From Sporisorium sorghi (Eukaryota; Basidiomycota; Ustilaginomycetes; Ustilaginales; Ustilaginaceae): a DNA stretch of 64,000 nucleotides. This document shows positions 20,907 through 31,154 of the stretch, one piece after another (positions within the stretch are counted from its first letter, which is position 1; every line of letters starts with the position of its first letter). The translations under genes and the position numbers were made by a program. Location: contig JALCCG010000043.1 in assembly GCA_023212695.1 (NCBI GenBank), forward strand, positions 8,039-72,038, written 5' to 3'. The notes beneath the pieces are model-generated. The model worked only from the letters and a program-made list of their open reading frames with translations. It searched no databases and was not told where the DNA came from.

Positions 20907-23594
20907 TCAGATCGACTTCAGCTTATCCAGCACACTCTGCAACACCTTGCCGTCCGCCAACCCGATCGAGATGACTCCCTGCTTGCCGATGTGGCACAGG
21001 TGGTGATCCTTGAACTCGATCAGCAGCGATTTGAAGTCGGCCTCGTTCGACACCAGGAACGACCTCTTTGCGCGATTGAGCAGATCCGCGTACGGAACGC
21101 CTCCCACTCCTCCTGCTCCACCTTCACTGCTCCCGCTGCTAGCGAGCGACTGCTTGGCCAACAAGTTGAACAGCGCCCTCGCCTTGGTGGTCACCGACTT
21201 GAGGATCGAGATTGCCGACGTCTCTGACACCGTACGGAACGTGTCTGAGACCTGGAGACCATTGTAGTACGCCACGCCGCCGGGACCGTCTGCGCCATTG
21301 CCGGCTCCACCAGCGGCCGAACCGACAGGTTGAGTATGTCGAGCGCCGGGTGATGCCGCCGAGCCAATGAGATCGAGCGCAGGCGGCAAGGCGGGCATCC
21401 ACGACGCAAAAGCTGGGTTGGAGCGCATGATGAGCATCTCGTCCAGACTCGGCGCGAACGTCGACATGTTTTGCCAGATCCAACACAGCCGTCCGCCGCC
21501 GTTTGCGCCATCCGCGTGGTCGTCGTACTCGAGCGCACTATCGCTCCGCTCTGCTGCAGCGGCGGCGGCGGAAGATGCCTGCTGTCCCGTCGTCGACGCG
21601 ATGAACCCGGAGTTCACATGTTCCGTCGTGGCCATGATGTGGATGTTGCTCGACCTGGCCAGCGTTTCCAGCACGCTCTTGAAGCGCAGCGACTGCATAC
21701 CGGGTGCATCGATCGTCTCGAGGATCAAGAACAGCTTGCTGGGTCCGGCAACGTCGTCCCTCGAGAAGCGTCTGACGATCCTCTCTGCCCTCGCTGCTGT
21801 CAAGGTCGATACCACCGTCGTTGCTGCTTTTCCATCCTCCTCGCCCACCTTAGCAGCCGCCGCGTTCGCACTCAGCGTCAACGAACCCAACCCCACCGCC
21901 CGCTCGATCTCCGCTAGCATGTCCTCCACTTTGAACCCCTTCATTGCCCCCTGCGCCACCACCCCGACCGCATCGCCCTCCGCTTCGATGCGCTTCGCCA
22001 CCAGCTCGGTCAGCAGCTTGGTCTTGCTCCCCACACCGTGGAAGATGATCGAGTAGCCTGCAAGCAGCTGCGCGAGGTACACGGGCAGCAGGTGGCGATA
22101 CATGCGTGTGGCGACGTCCGAGATTGAGGCGCCGGGACGCGCGTGCTGCGCAACAACGCGCTCGAGGTTGCGTGCGTCCAGAGCGGGCAATTTGGACGAG
22201 ATGAGCGAAGACGAGGTGCCGATGCCCATGCCTGCCAAGCCACGTGCTCGTTTGGATGTGTTGAAGAGGAAGTATGCGTCTGAGGAGGTGGGCTTGACCA
22301 GGTTTGAGCCGCTGGGTGCGCCGATGGTGTTCGTCGCGGCTGCGGAGGGGGCGCCATAGAGTGAGAGCGAGCTGCCGTGGTCGACGCCGTTGCCGTTGGC
22401 TGTGGAGCGCCCTGCACTCGTGTGTGCTCGCGTCGCAGCAAGAAGCGGGTTGTTCTCCCAGTCCGGGCGGCGATTCTTGGATCCTACCGGTCTGCCTTTT
22501 GGTTTTGCTAGCCTCGATTGCTCGTCCGTCTCGGCGGCGGCGGAGGCAGCTGCTTCTGCTAATGCCGACATTCCGTCGTTCGCCTCGGACGCTGCTGCTG
22601 GCTCGAACGGCTGTCGCTCTTTGCGCTTCTCGGACGATGGAATCTCGGAGACGGGTTCAAATTCCCGCAGAGGCAGACGAGGTCGGGGATCCTCGTCCAG
22701 CCTTTCTCCGTTCTCCAACCCAGAAGCGGCGCCATTCTCTTCGCTCTTCAGCGGCCGTGCCCTGGGCTCGCCGTCCGGTCCAAGACTATCGACAAAGTCG
22801 GCCATCTCGGCGTCCTGTTGCCTGTACAGAATTCTCCTCCTGAGTCTGGCCAAGATGTCGTCCTGCTTTCTCGGCGAGTCAGCGTCGTCCTGCCACTCGT
22901 CGTCGTCCTCCTCTCCCGTCCCTGGAATGATGCCCGCACCGCCCTCGTCGTCAAAGTCCAAGTCGAGTCCTGCGAGCAGATCAAACTCGCGCCTCTTCTT
23001 GCGCTTGCCACCGCTCTTGCCATCATCTGCTCCCTTCTCTCCCTCTGGCTTAGGCGGTCTGCCTCTGCGCTTGGGAACCTTCATCATGACTGCATCCGGA
23101 TCGATGACTTTTTTCGGCCTGCCGCGTTTCTTGGGCGTACCGTCCTCGTTGAGCTTGCGTCGGGAGCGGCGTGGACGCTTTTCGCCGGGCGCATACTTGC
23201 GTGGACGACCTCGTTTCTTGGGCACTTTGGATGCGGGGTCTGCTTTTGGTCGACCACGGCCGCGTTTGGGCGGCGCTTCTTCGCCAGGTCCCGCTAGTGG
23301 GATGACGACTTCTACACCGGTGCTGGAAGAGGCAGCTTTCGCTTTTCCCTTGCCTTTGCTTTTGCCGTTGCCGCTGGGTTCTTTGAGCATGTCGATCACG
23401 TCGTGTTCGTCATCGTCGTCGTCTGAGCCAGAGTTGGAGCCGGAGTCGGATCCTGAATGAGAGCCAGATTGCGAATTTTGATCGTCGTCCGAGCCACCGA
23501 GGGAGGAGAGCTCGTCGCTCTGCCAGTCGTCGTCGCCTTCTACATCGAGCTCTTGCGCCGCGACTTTACGGCGTTTTGCTGGCTGCCGCGCCAT
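20907..23594 (-). CDS. ORC2: Origin recognition complex subunit 2 with AT-hooks
   Basis: The intron-free gene encodes 895 residues from the ATG at 23594. The C-terminal half is the Orc2 AAA-like and winged-helix region (LLAGYSIIFHGVGSKTKLL, then LNLEX-type segments, and LLIEFKDHHLCHIGKQG at the end). The N-terminus is acidic and Ser-rich. Four RGRP-cored AT-hooks follow near residues 111-118 (RGRGRPKA), 127-133, 156-162 and 176-182, with a weaker GRP core near residue 365. Orc2 is part of the six-subunit complex that marks replication origins. The AT-hook array suggests direct binding of AT-rich DNA by this subunit. In fission yeast that job belongs to Orc4, so this placement is notable. The family call is firm. 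Confidence 0.92.
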   Translation of the reverse strand: MARQPAKRRKVAAQELDVEGDDDWQSDELSSLGGSDDDQNSQSGSHSGSDSGSNSGSDDDDDEHDVIDMLKEPSGNGKSKGKGKAKAASSSTGVEVVIPLAGPGEEAPPKRGRGRPKADPASKVPKKRGRPRKYAPGEKRPRRSRRKLNEDGTPKKRGRPKKVIDPDAVMMKVPKRRGRPPKPEGEKGADDGKSGGKRKKRREFDLLAGLDLDFDDEGGAGIIPGTGEEDDDEWQDDADSPRKQDDILARLRRRILYRQQDAEMADFVDSLGPDGEPRARPLKSEENGAASGLENGERLDEDPRPRLPLREFEPVSEIPSSEKRKERQPFEPAAASEANDGMSALAEAAASAAAETDEQSRLAKPKGRPVGSKNRRPDWENNPLLAATRAHTSAGRSTANGNGVDHGSSLSLYGAPSAAATNTIGAPSGSNLVKPTSSDAYFLFNTSKRARGLAGMGIGTSSSLISSKLPALDARNLERVVAQHARPGASISDVATRMYRHLLPVYLAQLLAGYSIIFHGVGSKTKLLTELVAKRIEAEGDAVGVVAQGAMKGFKVEDMLAEIERAVGLGSLTLSANAAAAKVGEEDGKAATTVVSTLTAARAERIVRRFSRDDVAGPSKLFLILETIDAPGMQSLRFKSVLETLARSSNIHIMATTEHVNSGFIASTTGQQASSAAAAAAERSDSALEYDDHADGANGGGRLCWIWQNMSTFAPSLDEMLIMRSNPAFASWMPALPPALDLIGSAASPGARHTQPVGSAAGGAGNGADGPGGVAYYNGLQVSDTFRTVSETSAISILKSVTTKARALFNLLAKQSLASSGSSEGGAGGVGGVPYADLLNRAKRSFLVSNEADFKSLLIEFKDHHLCHIGKQGVISIGLADGKVLQSVLDKLKSI

Positions 23595-24101
23595 GATGAT
23601 GAGGCTGAGCTACGCTGAAAGTGTCGGCAGAGCTGGCTGAATGCTCTTGTCGAAAAGTGAAGGGCGGCAGGATTGATGGAAACCAACGCCCATCCAGGCT
23701 TCTCTACTGATCCTGCTATCAGCGTGTCGCGAGTGGTCAGGATTGAATGCTCGAAAGAGATGGCGCAGGTTGCGATGCGATGCGAGCCGGACAGGAGTAG
23801 GTCGACAGAGTCAGGTGTTGGATGTGGGGAGTCAAGTTCGAGGTCCGTGTGCAAGGCTGCAAAAGCGAGAGCGCCCTGCGTCTTTGGATCTCCGATTTCC
23901 GAAATTTAGGTTCACCGTCAAAAGCGGTGTTTACTCGACGCTCTCTGCATCAGCACCAGTTCACAAGCTCAATGGTCAAATCATCCAAGTCACTGAACCA
24001 AAGACACACACGCTGGACGTCACTATGATCGAATGCTTGCTTCAGGGATATCTAAGATTGAAATGGAAAGCTAAAGACATGCTGTTATGCAAAGGGCGCG
24101 A
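23595..24101. other. Upstream region of ORC2, no gene seen
   Basis: These 507 bases separate the ORC2 start from the 3' end of the PIN-domain gene. They probably hold the ORC2 promoter and the 3' UTR of the neighbour. No motif, repeat or RNA gene stands out. Confidence 0.55.
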
Positions 24102-24407
24102 CTACCATCGACCATTTCGTGGCTTGTTACTCGCTCGTGAGGTGGATCCATACTGCTGCACGAGGTCCTCCCAATCGGTTTGGGGATTCAGCGCTTGGAA
24201 GCCCGCAGGCTGCTCGTTCGCAATGGCATGTACCTGTACTGCCGTTGGAGGAGTTCGAGCCGATCTCGTCCTCGTTGCTTGGCGGGCGTTCTGAGGACTG
24301 TGGATGCTGTCGTTGGTGCTGCGTCCCTCGTACGACGGAGGAGCACGCTGCATCGCAACATTTGGATTGAGGAATGCGGGTGGAGTGGGCGACACACTGC
24401 TCCTGGA

Positions 24408-24445
<38 letters not shown>

Positions 24446-25709
24446 CTTCCGTATCCATGTCGACCTCCAAGATCCCATCGTTTGCGGATGAGGGATCAGG
24501 ATGAGCAGGCGAGTCTTGGTGGGCATGTCCGTTGAGAGTCGAAGAATGCGTCACCGCCCCAGCTGCTTGCAATGCAGACTGCTGCAATTGTACCTCGGCG
24601 CCGCTTTGCTGCTGCTGGAGGTGATGCTGACCGTCGTGCTGAGTTGTCACCACAGCGGGGCCAACTTGGTACTCCCACTGCTCGATCAGTGCATCCGCTA
24701 CGTGCATCCACTTTTGTTCGGAGCTCTGCACGTCTTTGAAGCTGAGCTTGAGCGCGTTGGCCATCTCACGCATGCCCAACGAGTCGATACCGTCGCGCTC
24801 CGCCTTGGTTCGTGCATTGGTGTCGTCCGAGCAGAACCTGACGTGGGAGCCGGTCTGTTGCTTGAGATCGACGCAAAAGCGGACAATCTCGTCGTCGGGT
24901 TCGTCAAACGACCAGCTTGAAGCACCGCCGTTTGAGCGCTTGGAATGACGGTAGTGGCTCGAGGATTGGACAAAGAGCGGCCAGAGGTCTTGGGAGAGAG
25001 GGGTATCGGCTTTGTCGATGGTGACGCGTTTCTGTTTCTGTAGTGCCGACAGCAGCCAGTGGTTGGCTTCTCGAGCTTGGGAGGCGACGGGTCGACCCGT
25101 CTCGTTCTTTCCTCTTGTCACTTTGAGACCGTCCAGCTCGGATACGACGACGTGAGGGAGCACGAGCTTGATCGAAGACGGCAGCGTGGGTCCCGATGGT
25201 GTGTTCGCATGCTGCTGCTGCTGCTGCTTGATGGAGGCAGCGTAGGCTACATTGTGTGTCAAGAGCGATGCAAAGAGTGCCTTGAGCAGCTCCAAGCATG
25301 TCATGAGCGTGTTTGTGTCGAGTACCCAAAGCGAAGGTCGGTGTTCCAAGGCGGTCGAGTGCCCGTTCAACGTCGTTGGTTGAAGGGCGGCTATCGAGGG
25401 AGGCGATGTTTCGTGGCTGCTCACGTCGTTGATGTGCGAAAGCGAGGCTGCAGGGTGCGTGGTGTGCACCAATTCCTCGTCCTCCATGAGGTGCTGCTCC
25501 TCCCATTGCTCCTCGTATCGGAATCGCGAGGTGTGAGGATCCCAGACGTAGTCTCCCTTGGATATCGTAAGGCGCACAGGATTCGAGGGTCCTGATTGGC
25601 CCAGAGCACGTTGCTCCTCGTTCCAGATGTCGGCGTAGGTGGGCATGGCGGGCGATCTTAGAAGGGCAAGGGCGTCGGCGATTCTTTTGTGTCGAGCGAC
25701 TGAGATCAT
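24102..25709 (-). CDS. PIN-domain endoribonuclease, Swt1-like
   Basis: The product has 535 residues if it starts at the ATG at 25709, or 514 from the ATG at 25646 (MPTYADIWNEEQRA). The PIN domain begins LWVLDTNTLMTCLELL near residue 128, with the first catalytic Asp in LDTN. It continues with LVLPHVVVSELDGLK (acidic residue in SELD) and ends with RFCSDDTNARTKAERDG, which carries the second Asp pair. This matches Swt1, a nuclear-pore-linked endonuclease in mRNA quality control. A CAG tract near 24403-24440 encodes about 12 Gln. A shorter Gln run interrupts the loop after the first PIN helix. Metal-binding residues appear intact, so activity is expected. Confidence 0.8.
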
Positions 25710-26009
25710 GATCAGAGAGCGCAGCGAAGAGGCACAAGATCACGCGCCACGTCCAATGGCTGAGTCTTCGTCAAAAGCAAACACTACTCGGGCGAAATAG
25801 AGTGGGGTCAAGATGCCAGGCGGAGGACATTTTCCCCAACACCCACCAAAGCGTGGGAAGAAGGAGGCCCGAGCAGAGCAAGTGGCTGTGATGAGATGAA
25901 GTGAGGGAAAGAACGAACAGCGCTTTGACAGCTTTCCGAGGCTCGAGCGGCTTCTCCGTTGCGCTCTTGCGCTCTTGAGGTGGAGGAAGGCGTCACCGTG
26001 CCGGCCGGC

Positions 26010-26062
<53 letters not shown>

Positions 26063-26567
26063 CAGAGCAGCCGAAAGAGAGAAAACGGAGTTGCCGACGA
26101 GGATTGCTCCTTTCTTCTTTTCCTCAACCTACTAAAGAAACTATATCGGCACCTCGATTACCAAAGCTCATGGCTCCAGTCGATGGGGGCGTTTGCGTGC
26201 TCGCATCTGGCGACGGTCATGCTTGCTATGAGCAGGTGCCAAGATCGACTCGAATGGGAATTATAATGCTTGCTGGTCTCGTCACCTGTGGCCATCCGAG
26301 CTTCGCTTTTCCCATACATTCATACGCACACCTCGTTGGGCTTCGACTCCCTTCTTCCTCATCTCGTCCTCTTCATCGACTGTATCAATCCGATTTCTGT
26401 CACTCTGTTGTAAATCTACTGTCATCTTGTCGCTGCAATGCCAGTTTGTTGCTTGTCAAAACACGCGTGCGTAGAGTGATTTTTCGTCACGACAAAAGAA
26501 AATTTGCCCGCTGCTTCCCATCACTCGTCCCCCGCCATACATGTACCTCCTCGCTTGTCTCATCAAC
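25710..26567. other. Intergenic region with a 49-A tract
   Basis: No gene is supported. The main feature is an uninterrupted 49-nt A run at 26011-26059, next to CCGGCCGGCC. The rest is the promoter side of the PIN-domain gene and the leader side of the 5S rRNA gene. Several AT-rich stretches occur near 26110-26180 without a recognisable element. Confidence 0.6.
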
Positions 26568-26686
26568 ATCTGCGGCCATAGAACCGTGAAAGCACCGCAT
26601 CCCGTCCGATCTGCCAAGTTAAGCACGATATCGCCTAGTCAGCAACTGCGGTGGGGGACCACGCGGGAATCCTAGGTGCTGCAGTT
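26568..26686 (+). rRNA. 5S ribosomal RNA, dispersed copy
   Basis: About 119 nt match the fungal 5S pattern from end to end: the start ATCTGCGGCCATAG, the loop GAAAGCACCGCATCCCGTCC, the internal control region GATCTGCCAAGTTAAGCAC, the GTGGGGGACCACGCGGGAAT helix, and the end TCCTAGGTGCTGCAGTT. The two ends pair (CTGCGGC with GCTGCAG). A T5 stretch follows at 26688. It lies alone in an intergenic space, not in an rDNA unit, so it belongs to a dispersed 5S set. The exact 5' end may be off by one or two bases. Confidence 0.93.
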
Positions 26687-26714
26687 CTTTTTGCTTTTTG
26701 CTTTTTGCTTTTTG
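26687..26714 (+). terminator. RNA polymerase III T-rich terminator of the 5S gene
   Basis: The unit CTTTTTG is repeated four times directly after the 5S RNA (26687-26714), followed by TTTTGG. Runs of five T are efficient Pol III stops, and the repetition gives several back-up sites. Confidence 0.75.
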
Positions 26715-26910
26715 TTTTGGCCGCAATTCTCTTGACCTCAAATTCCGAGTGCCGAGCTGCCGTCTGAAAAGAAAGAGGCTGTGTGCCTAGAAATCAACTC
26801 AGCATCAGAACCCTGCATCCCGAAAACGTAGGGCTCAGCAGCTCTTGGTGGACGTCCACCATCTACTTTCCTTTCGGATCAACCGACGACAACATCACCT
26901 TCCGATCACT

Positions 26911-27300
26911 ATGACAAATCACAAACCTGCCACTTCCAGCTCGAAAGCTGACACTGCCGAAGAACCCGTCCCCTCCTACGAGACGGCTCTGCGTGAAGGT
27001 GCTGGCGGCGGCGTTGGAGGCAGCGCGGGTCCCTCGCATTCCACTGCCTCTGCACCCCAAGCTCAGCCCACTTACGGTTGCTCACCATACACGCCGCACG
27101 GTACCACTCGGATCATCATCGTGCCTGCTCCTCAGTGGCACCAACACAGCCATCAGCCACTCTTGCCTGCGCCAGCGACGATGGAAACCGTTGCGGTCCG
27201 AAGAGCCGCACCACGCTTCTTCCTAGCATTGCTACAAGCGTTCATGATCTACCTGCTCATCAACCTCCTCGTCGATCTCACTGTCACGCGCAAGTGGTGA
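26911..27300 (+). CDS. Small single-span membrane protein
   Basis: I do not recognise this gene. The frame is open from 26845, and the first ATG is at 26911 (MTNHKPATSSSKADT), giving 129 residues. The N-terminus is polar and has the tetrapeptide PSYETAL, which resembles the PPxY-like and SYEEAL motifs of small membrane adaptors. A Pro-rich middle follows. One hydrophobic span lies near residues 100-123 (RFFLALLQAFMIYLLINLLV), with a basic end (TVTRKW). It looks tail-anchored, with the N-terminus in the cytosol. It sits at the boundary between the housekeeping block and the secreted-protein cluster. It could be a real lineage-specific gene. Transcript evidence would settle this. Confidence 0.6.
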   Translation: MTNHKPATSSSKADTAEEPVPSYETALREGAGGGVGGSAGPSHSTASAPQAQPTYGCSPYTPHGTTRIIIVPAPQWHQHSHQPLLPAPATMETVAVRRAAPRFFLALLQAFMIYLLINLLVDLTVTRKW

Positions 27301-27567
27301 TCTCTGTCTCCCTTCACTGCCATTGTTCCTCTCTCTCTCATATACCCAGCTGCTCTTCGCGCGTCTTCTCATCAATGCCTGACACTTTTGCGCACACCAC
27401 GATGCTTCAACAAGAAAGGGAGAGGAAAATCGTTTTGCGCGTCTTGTAACGCGTCAACAACAAGAAGAAAGGGAACTATGCTCTGCGCTAAGCCAGCTTT
27501 CGAGTGTGGTCGGCGTCACGAGGCAAAGGACCGACGACGACATTGACTTCGGGCCAGGTGCCGATCT

Positions 27568-28443
27568 CTAGAACCGACCGACGTCCTCTCCAGGCGCACC
27601 ACTGGATTGCGACGACGACGACGACGGGCTGGGCGGACCATCCTCATGATACATTCGCCGCTTTGACTCCACATCACTGGCCTCTCGCTCTTCTCGTTGC
27701 ATAGCTGCCAGCTCGGCCTCTCTCTGCGCCTCGTAGAAGGGGTACCACCGCTCAGTGTAAGCGTTGACCAGCTTCCGAGCCACGAACTGCTCGGCCGGCT
27801 CCGCTACCACCAGCAGCTTCTCTCTGTTGGTGGGCTTGAGGAAGTTCCAGACCCTGTCATTGCCAGAGTTGCGATGGTTCAGTGGATGAGCCGATGCGCT
27901 TGGTCAAGCTGGTTGCCAGCTCACTCACCTCTTTCGGATCTTGTAGTCTCGTCGATCCCATTGCTCACTGTGAGGAGGGGTGAGGCGGGGAGCAATACGA
28001 TTGCGAAAGGCATCAGTATCGATATGCTCGTGCGCACCAATCTCAGCCTTTGCGGCATCGGTGTCCAAACTACTCACACCAATCTGTCCAGTTCTCTGCA
28101 GCGATAAACCGCAAATGCATCTCGGAACGAGCACGTCAGTCACTTGCCATCTGGTCTTCATACGGCTATCGCTTCGCACTTACCTGGAAGCGTCGTTCAG
28201 CGTTGCAGTTCCCTGGTCACGCAGGAAATCCCTCCAACGAACAGTCACGCCCTTCGCACCGTTCAGGTCGTGCGAAAAACCGGGAAGCACATGTTCGTTT
28301 GTAACCGTGCGCCAGAGACGCTGGGCGTCGAGGACGAGGTCCATCCTAGCGTGCGGCGGCACTGGTGTCAGACCGCACGACACGATGGACACCAGCCATA
28401 CCACTCCAGCGAGAGCGACGAGCATCTTTGAAGGCCCGAGCAT
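27568..28443 (-). CDS. Cluster gene A, secreted protein, four exons
   Basis: Exons read 28184-28443, 28078-28095 (18 nt), 27929-27967 (39 nt) and 27568-27853, all joined in phase 2, giving about 200 residues. The signal peptide is MLGPSKMLVALAGVVWLVSI, with cleavage near SCG. Exon 1 then carries the group-1 core: AQRLW, LPG and WRDFL. The mini-exons add a short charged link (QWDRRDYKIRK). The last exon has VWNFL followed by ARKLVNAYTE, a helical pair seen in every copy. Its tail is acidic, Ser-rich and lacks the group-1 DYM motif. It is the outermost and most diverged group-1 copy. A role as a host-directed effector is inference from secretion and context. Confidence 0.75.
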
Positions 28444-28560
28444 CTTGATCGACCGTTGCAGCGCGGCTAGTAGGTGGAGAGAATGAGTAGGATGTCGAGC
28501 AAGTGTTGCGAAGATTGGATGGTGAGGAGAGTATTAGAAGGGCTTCCTCCAAAACCTCCT

Positions 28561-28570
28561 CTTTATATGC
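28561..28570 (-). promoter_or_regulatory. TATA-like box of cluster gene A
   Basis: The minus strand reads GCATATAAAG about 120 bases before the ATG of A. The same core (GCATATAAAG or close) occurs before B, and weaker forms before C (GCATTTAAAG) and D (GCATAAAAGG), so it is likely the shared core promoter. Confidence 0.5.
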
Positions 28571-29698
28571 TTTTCGCCCGTCCCCTCTGGCCGCCAGCCA
28601 TGCTCGGGCCGGCGCAACTTCGGTCACGACCACAAACGCAGCACCGCTAGCTCGACGGACCACACCCGCGCCCCACGATGAAGCCCCATGGCTTTCGCTG
28701 CGATGAGGAGGCCTAGCCCCCGACCGGCCCAGCTCGGCCCAGTTTGCCCCGGCGGTTGCTTACCTACTCCCTCTCTTCATCCAAAAGTGCACAACCCATC
28801 ACCATGCATCGTCGCCCACGCCATGCAGACTCGTGCGGGCACCGCGTCCACATGCAAATCGCGGCATTCGACGAGCATCCGTGAGAAAAATTGATATCCT
28901 CGTTGTATGGCTGGGCCCATCGGTGGCTGGTATCGATCTCGTTGTCTGCACAGCCCCCGAGATGACAATGCGCGAATCTCATGTTGCCTCAGGCCGGGGG
29001 TTGGCGAGTTGTTCAGCGTGATGGCCGCCATGCGTCGTGGCTGTGTAAGGCGCACTCCAAGCCCCGAAGACAGGTTCATTCGACGTCCAAGCTACAGCAT
29101 TATCCGGCTGGCTCTGTCCCGATGGCAATCGGCCATGCCACTTCCGAGCTGGATACGGTGCTCGCTTGCCCAAAAGTTTGCCCTGCGCATGTGAGGTGTG
29201 TTTCGTCCCACTACGCCACTCGAACTGTAGCAATCGAGAACGTTGAGCAAGACCAACTTTGATTCATGCTCAGGCGTGGACAGCAACCGACCCACCACCG
29301 AGATCTCTAACTTTGTGCTCACAGCGACGGCATCTAGTCACCACGGCTCGGAACTCGGAGGTCTCTGGAGACCGAGAATCACGATATGAACACAGCTCTG
29401 TTCATCTCTACCTCGTCACATGCCATTGCACTGTCTTAAAAGAAAGCGCCCCTAGCGCCACTGGCGCCCGGATCGTCCGGGATCATTTGCGAATGAACTT
29501 GGGCCGGGCCAGGTTAACCCAAGCACACGACACGATCAAGGATAGGATTCATCTACCATTGCGATAAGCATCTCTTCGGCGACAAAAGAAAAGCTTGATT
29601 GGAATCGAAGCACGACCATCAAGAGAGGGACGACTTCATGTTGTGCGAAGTCTGTGATAGCTTCGTTTTCACATGCGAACGTGGAGCATTGACAGTGC
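28571..29698. other. Intergenic region between cluster genes A and B
   Basis: This stretch of over 1.1 kb holds the upstream region of A and the 3' flank of B. Short open frames are present, but none has the family's signal peptide, LW core or splice sites. I see no repeat. Confidence 0.55.
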
Positions 29699-30549
29699 TC
29701 ACCATGCGACCCGATGGTAGTGAGGGTCGCCGGGCAGCATGCCATCCCCCTGATAGTGAGGGTTATCAATCAGCATATTTGCTGCGTCCTCTTGCTGACC
29801 CAAGTAATCCTTGAGGGTGTCTTGCAGGGGTGGGGCTGCGCTACGGACGGCTTCTTCAGCTTCAAATCTCTCGACCCAGTACTTGTGTTGCTTGGCGTAC
29901 GTTTCGATCAGCCTAGCAGCAATCTTCCGGGAGTTTCCATCAGAGAACTGTATGCTGGAGACAGTAGGATTATCGACGAAAGTTCGCATACTGTTGATGA
30001 CAACATGTATGTCAGAGTGCCTGGCACGTCGCTCCTGCCAAGTTGATCCGAGCGAGACTTACCTGTCGAAAAACTTCCCAACTGCTTTTTTTTTTACTGA
30101 GGGATGCGGCGAGCAGGCGGACCAATTGCAGCAAAAAGTTCGTCAGACGAGCTTATCGACGATCATCGTATCAGACAGACGAATGAAACTTACGATTCGC
30201 GAACCGTCCCTTCCCTGATTAACCGCGTTCGCAAAATTGCATTGTTAGTCATGACCGTCTCTCTTAACCTCGGTCCGCAACAAGGGAATGACCGCTTCAC
30301 TTACACAGAGCTGATAGCCTCTCTGCCATTGGCCTGTAGGTAGGTTTGCCAAGGCCGGCTGTCGAAGCTCTGAAGGGCCTCGGTCTTGTACTGTCCTGGC
30401 AGAGATTTGAACTCGGACTCCTGAAAATGCTGCCAAAGAGCTTTGGTCTCGGGTATTGCCACGACGATGTCCGGACTGACGAACGCCGCCAGGACGTTTC
30501 CAGCGCCGAGGAGCCAGAGACCTAGCAGGACGAGGAGAGACGAACGCAT
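29699..30549 (-). CDS. Cluster gene B, secreted protein, frame broken in mini-exon
   Basis: Exons read 30305-30549, 30194-30214 (21 nt), 30063-30096 and 29699-29990. The signal peptide is MRSSLLVLLGLWLLGAGNVL. The group-1 core is strong: ETKALW, LPGQYKTEAL and PWQTYL. The last exon has RKIAARLIETYAKQ and ends with a DYLGQQED version of the C-terminal motif. The third exon is 34 nt long where a multiple of three is needed, because of a run of 10 A residues (T10 on the plus strand, 30086-30095). With nine it would fit, giving 196 residues. This may be a real disabling slip or an assembly error. Skipping that exon would also keep the frame. Function is unknown; it is probably an effector-like secreted protein. 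Confidence 0.65.
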
Positions 30550-30628
30550 GCCTGGTAATTATACAAGCACAGCGACGGAAAGGTGTGGTGTGAGGAGGGG
30601 GGATCTTCGACGGACTCGAACCAGTCCC

Positions 30629-30638
30629 CTTTATATGC
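30629..30638 (-). promoter_or_regulatory. TATA-like box of cluster gene B
   Basis: The minus strand reads GGCATATAAAG about 85 bases before the ATG of B, matching the core promoter of gene A. Confidence 0.5.
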
Positions 30639-31154
30639 CTCTGCGATGGCCGGTTGGACGAGCAAAAAAAGCAGAGTAAGCGTGCGACCATGACTCAGCC
30701 TGCCAGAAAGCACGATTTGCTCAAACCAGCATGGGAAGGGAAGTGGGGCGAGCCCACTGTCGCAGGTGGGACGTCCTGACGGCCTCGCGATGAGCTCATA
30801 AGTGGGTGGGCGATAAGCGCTACATTGTTGCACGTTGCCACTGTTGTCAAGGCGCACACGCATTTGCCCAGCTTCATGCTACTCTTGAGTTTGCCAAGGC
30901 CGCAACTCTGCAGCAAGAAGCAATTCGGCACGCACGGAGGATCGTCGGTCAAGCAAGCACCGGGGACAAGATGTCCGAAGGACGTGAAGCGAGACAGCGA
31001 GAGAGAAGTACTGCAGCCGTGAGAGCGGTTGCGAAAGGAGGGTGTAAAGATGATTGCGACAACCAGAGAGGGAGAAACGTGGCGCGATGTGCAAGGGCTG
31101 CTCCACCGCAATCGATGCACGACCGTTGCGAAAGCAACAGCTTCAATGCTGGGC
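30639..31154. other. Intergenic region between cluster genes B and C
   Basis: About 500 bases lie between the B promoter and the 3' end of C. No gene, repeat or RNA is recognised. Confidence 0.5.
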
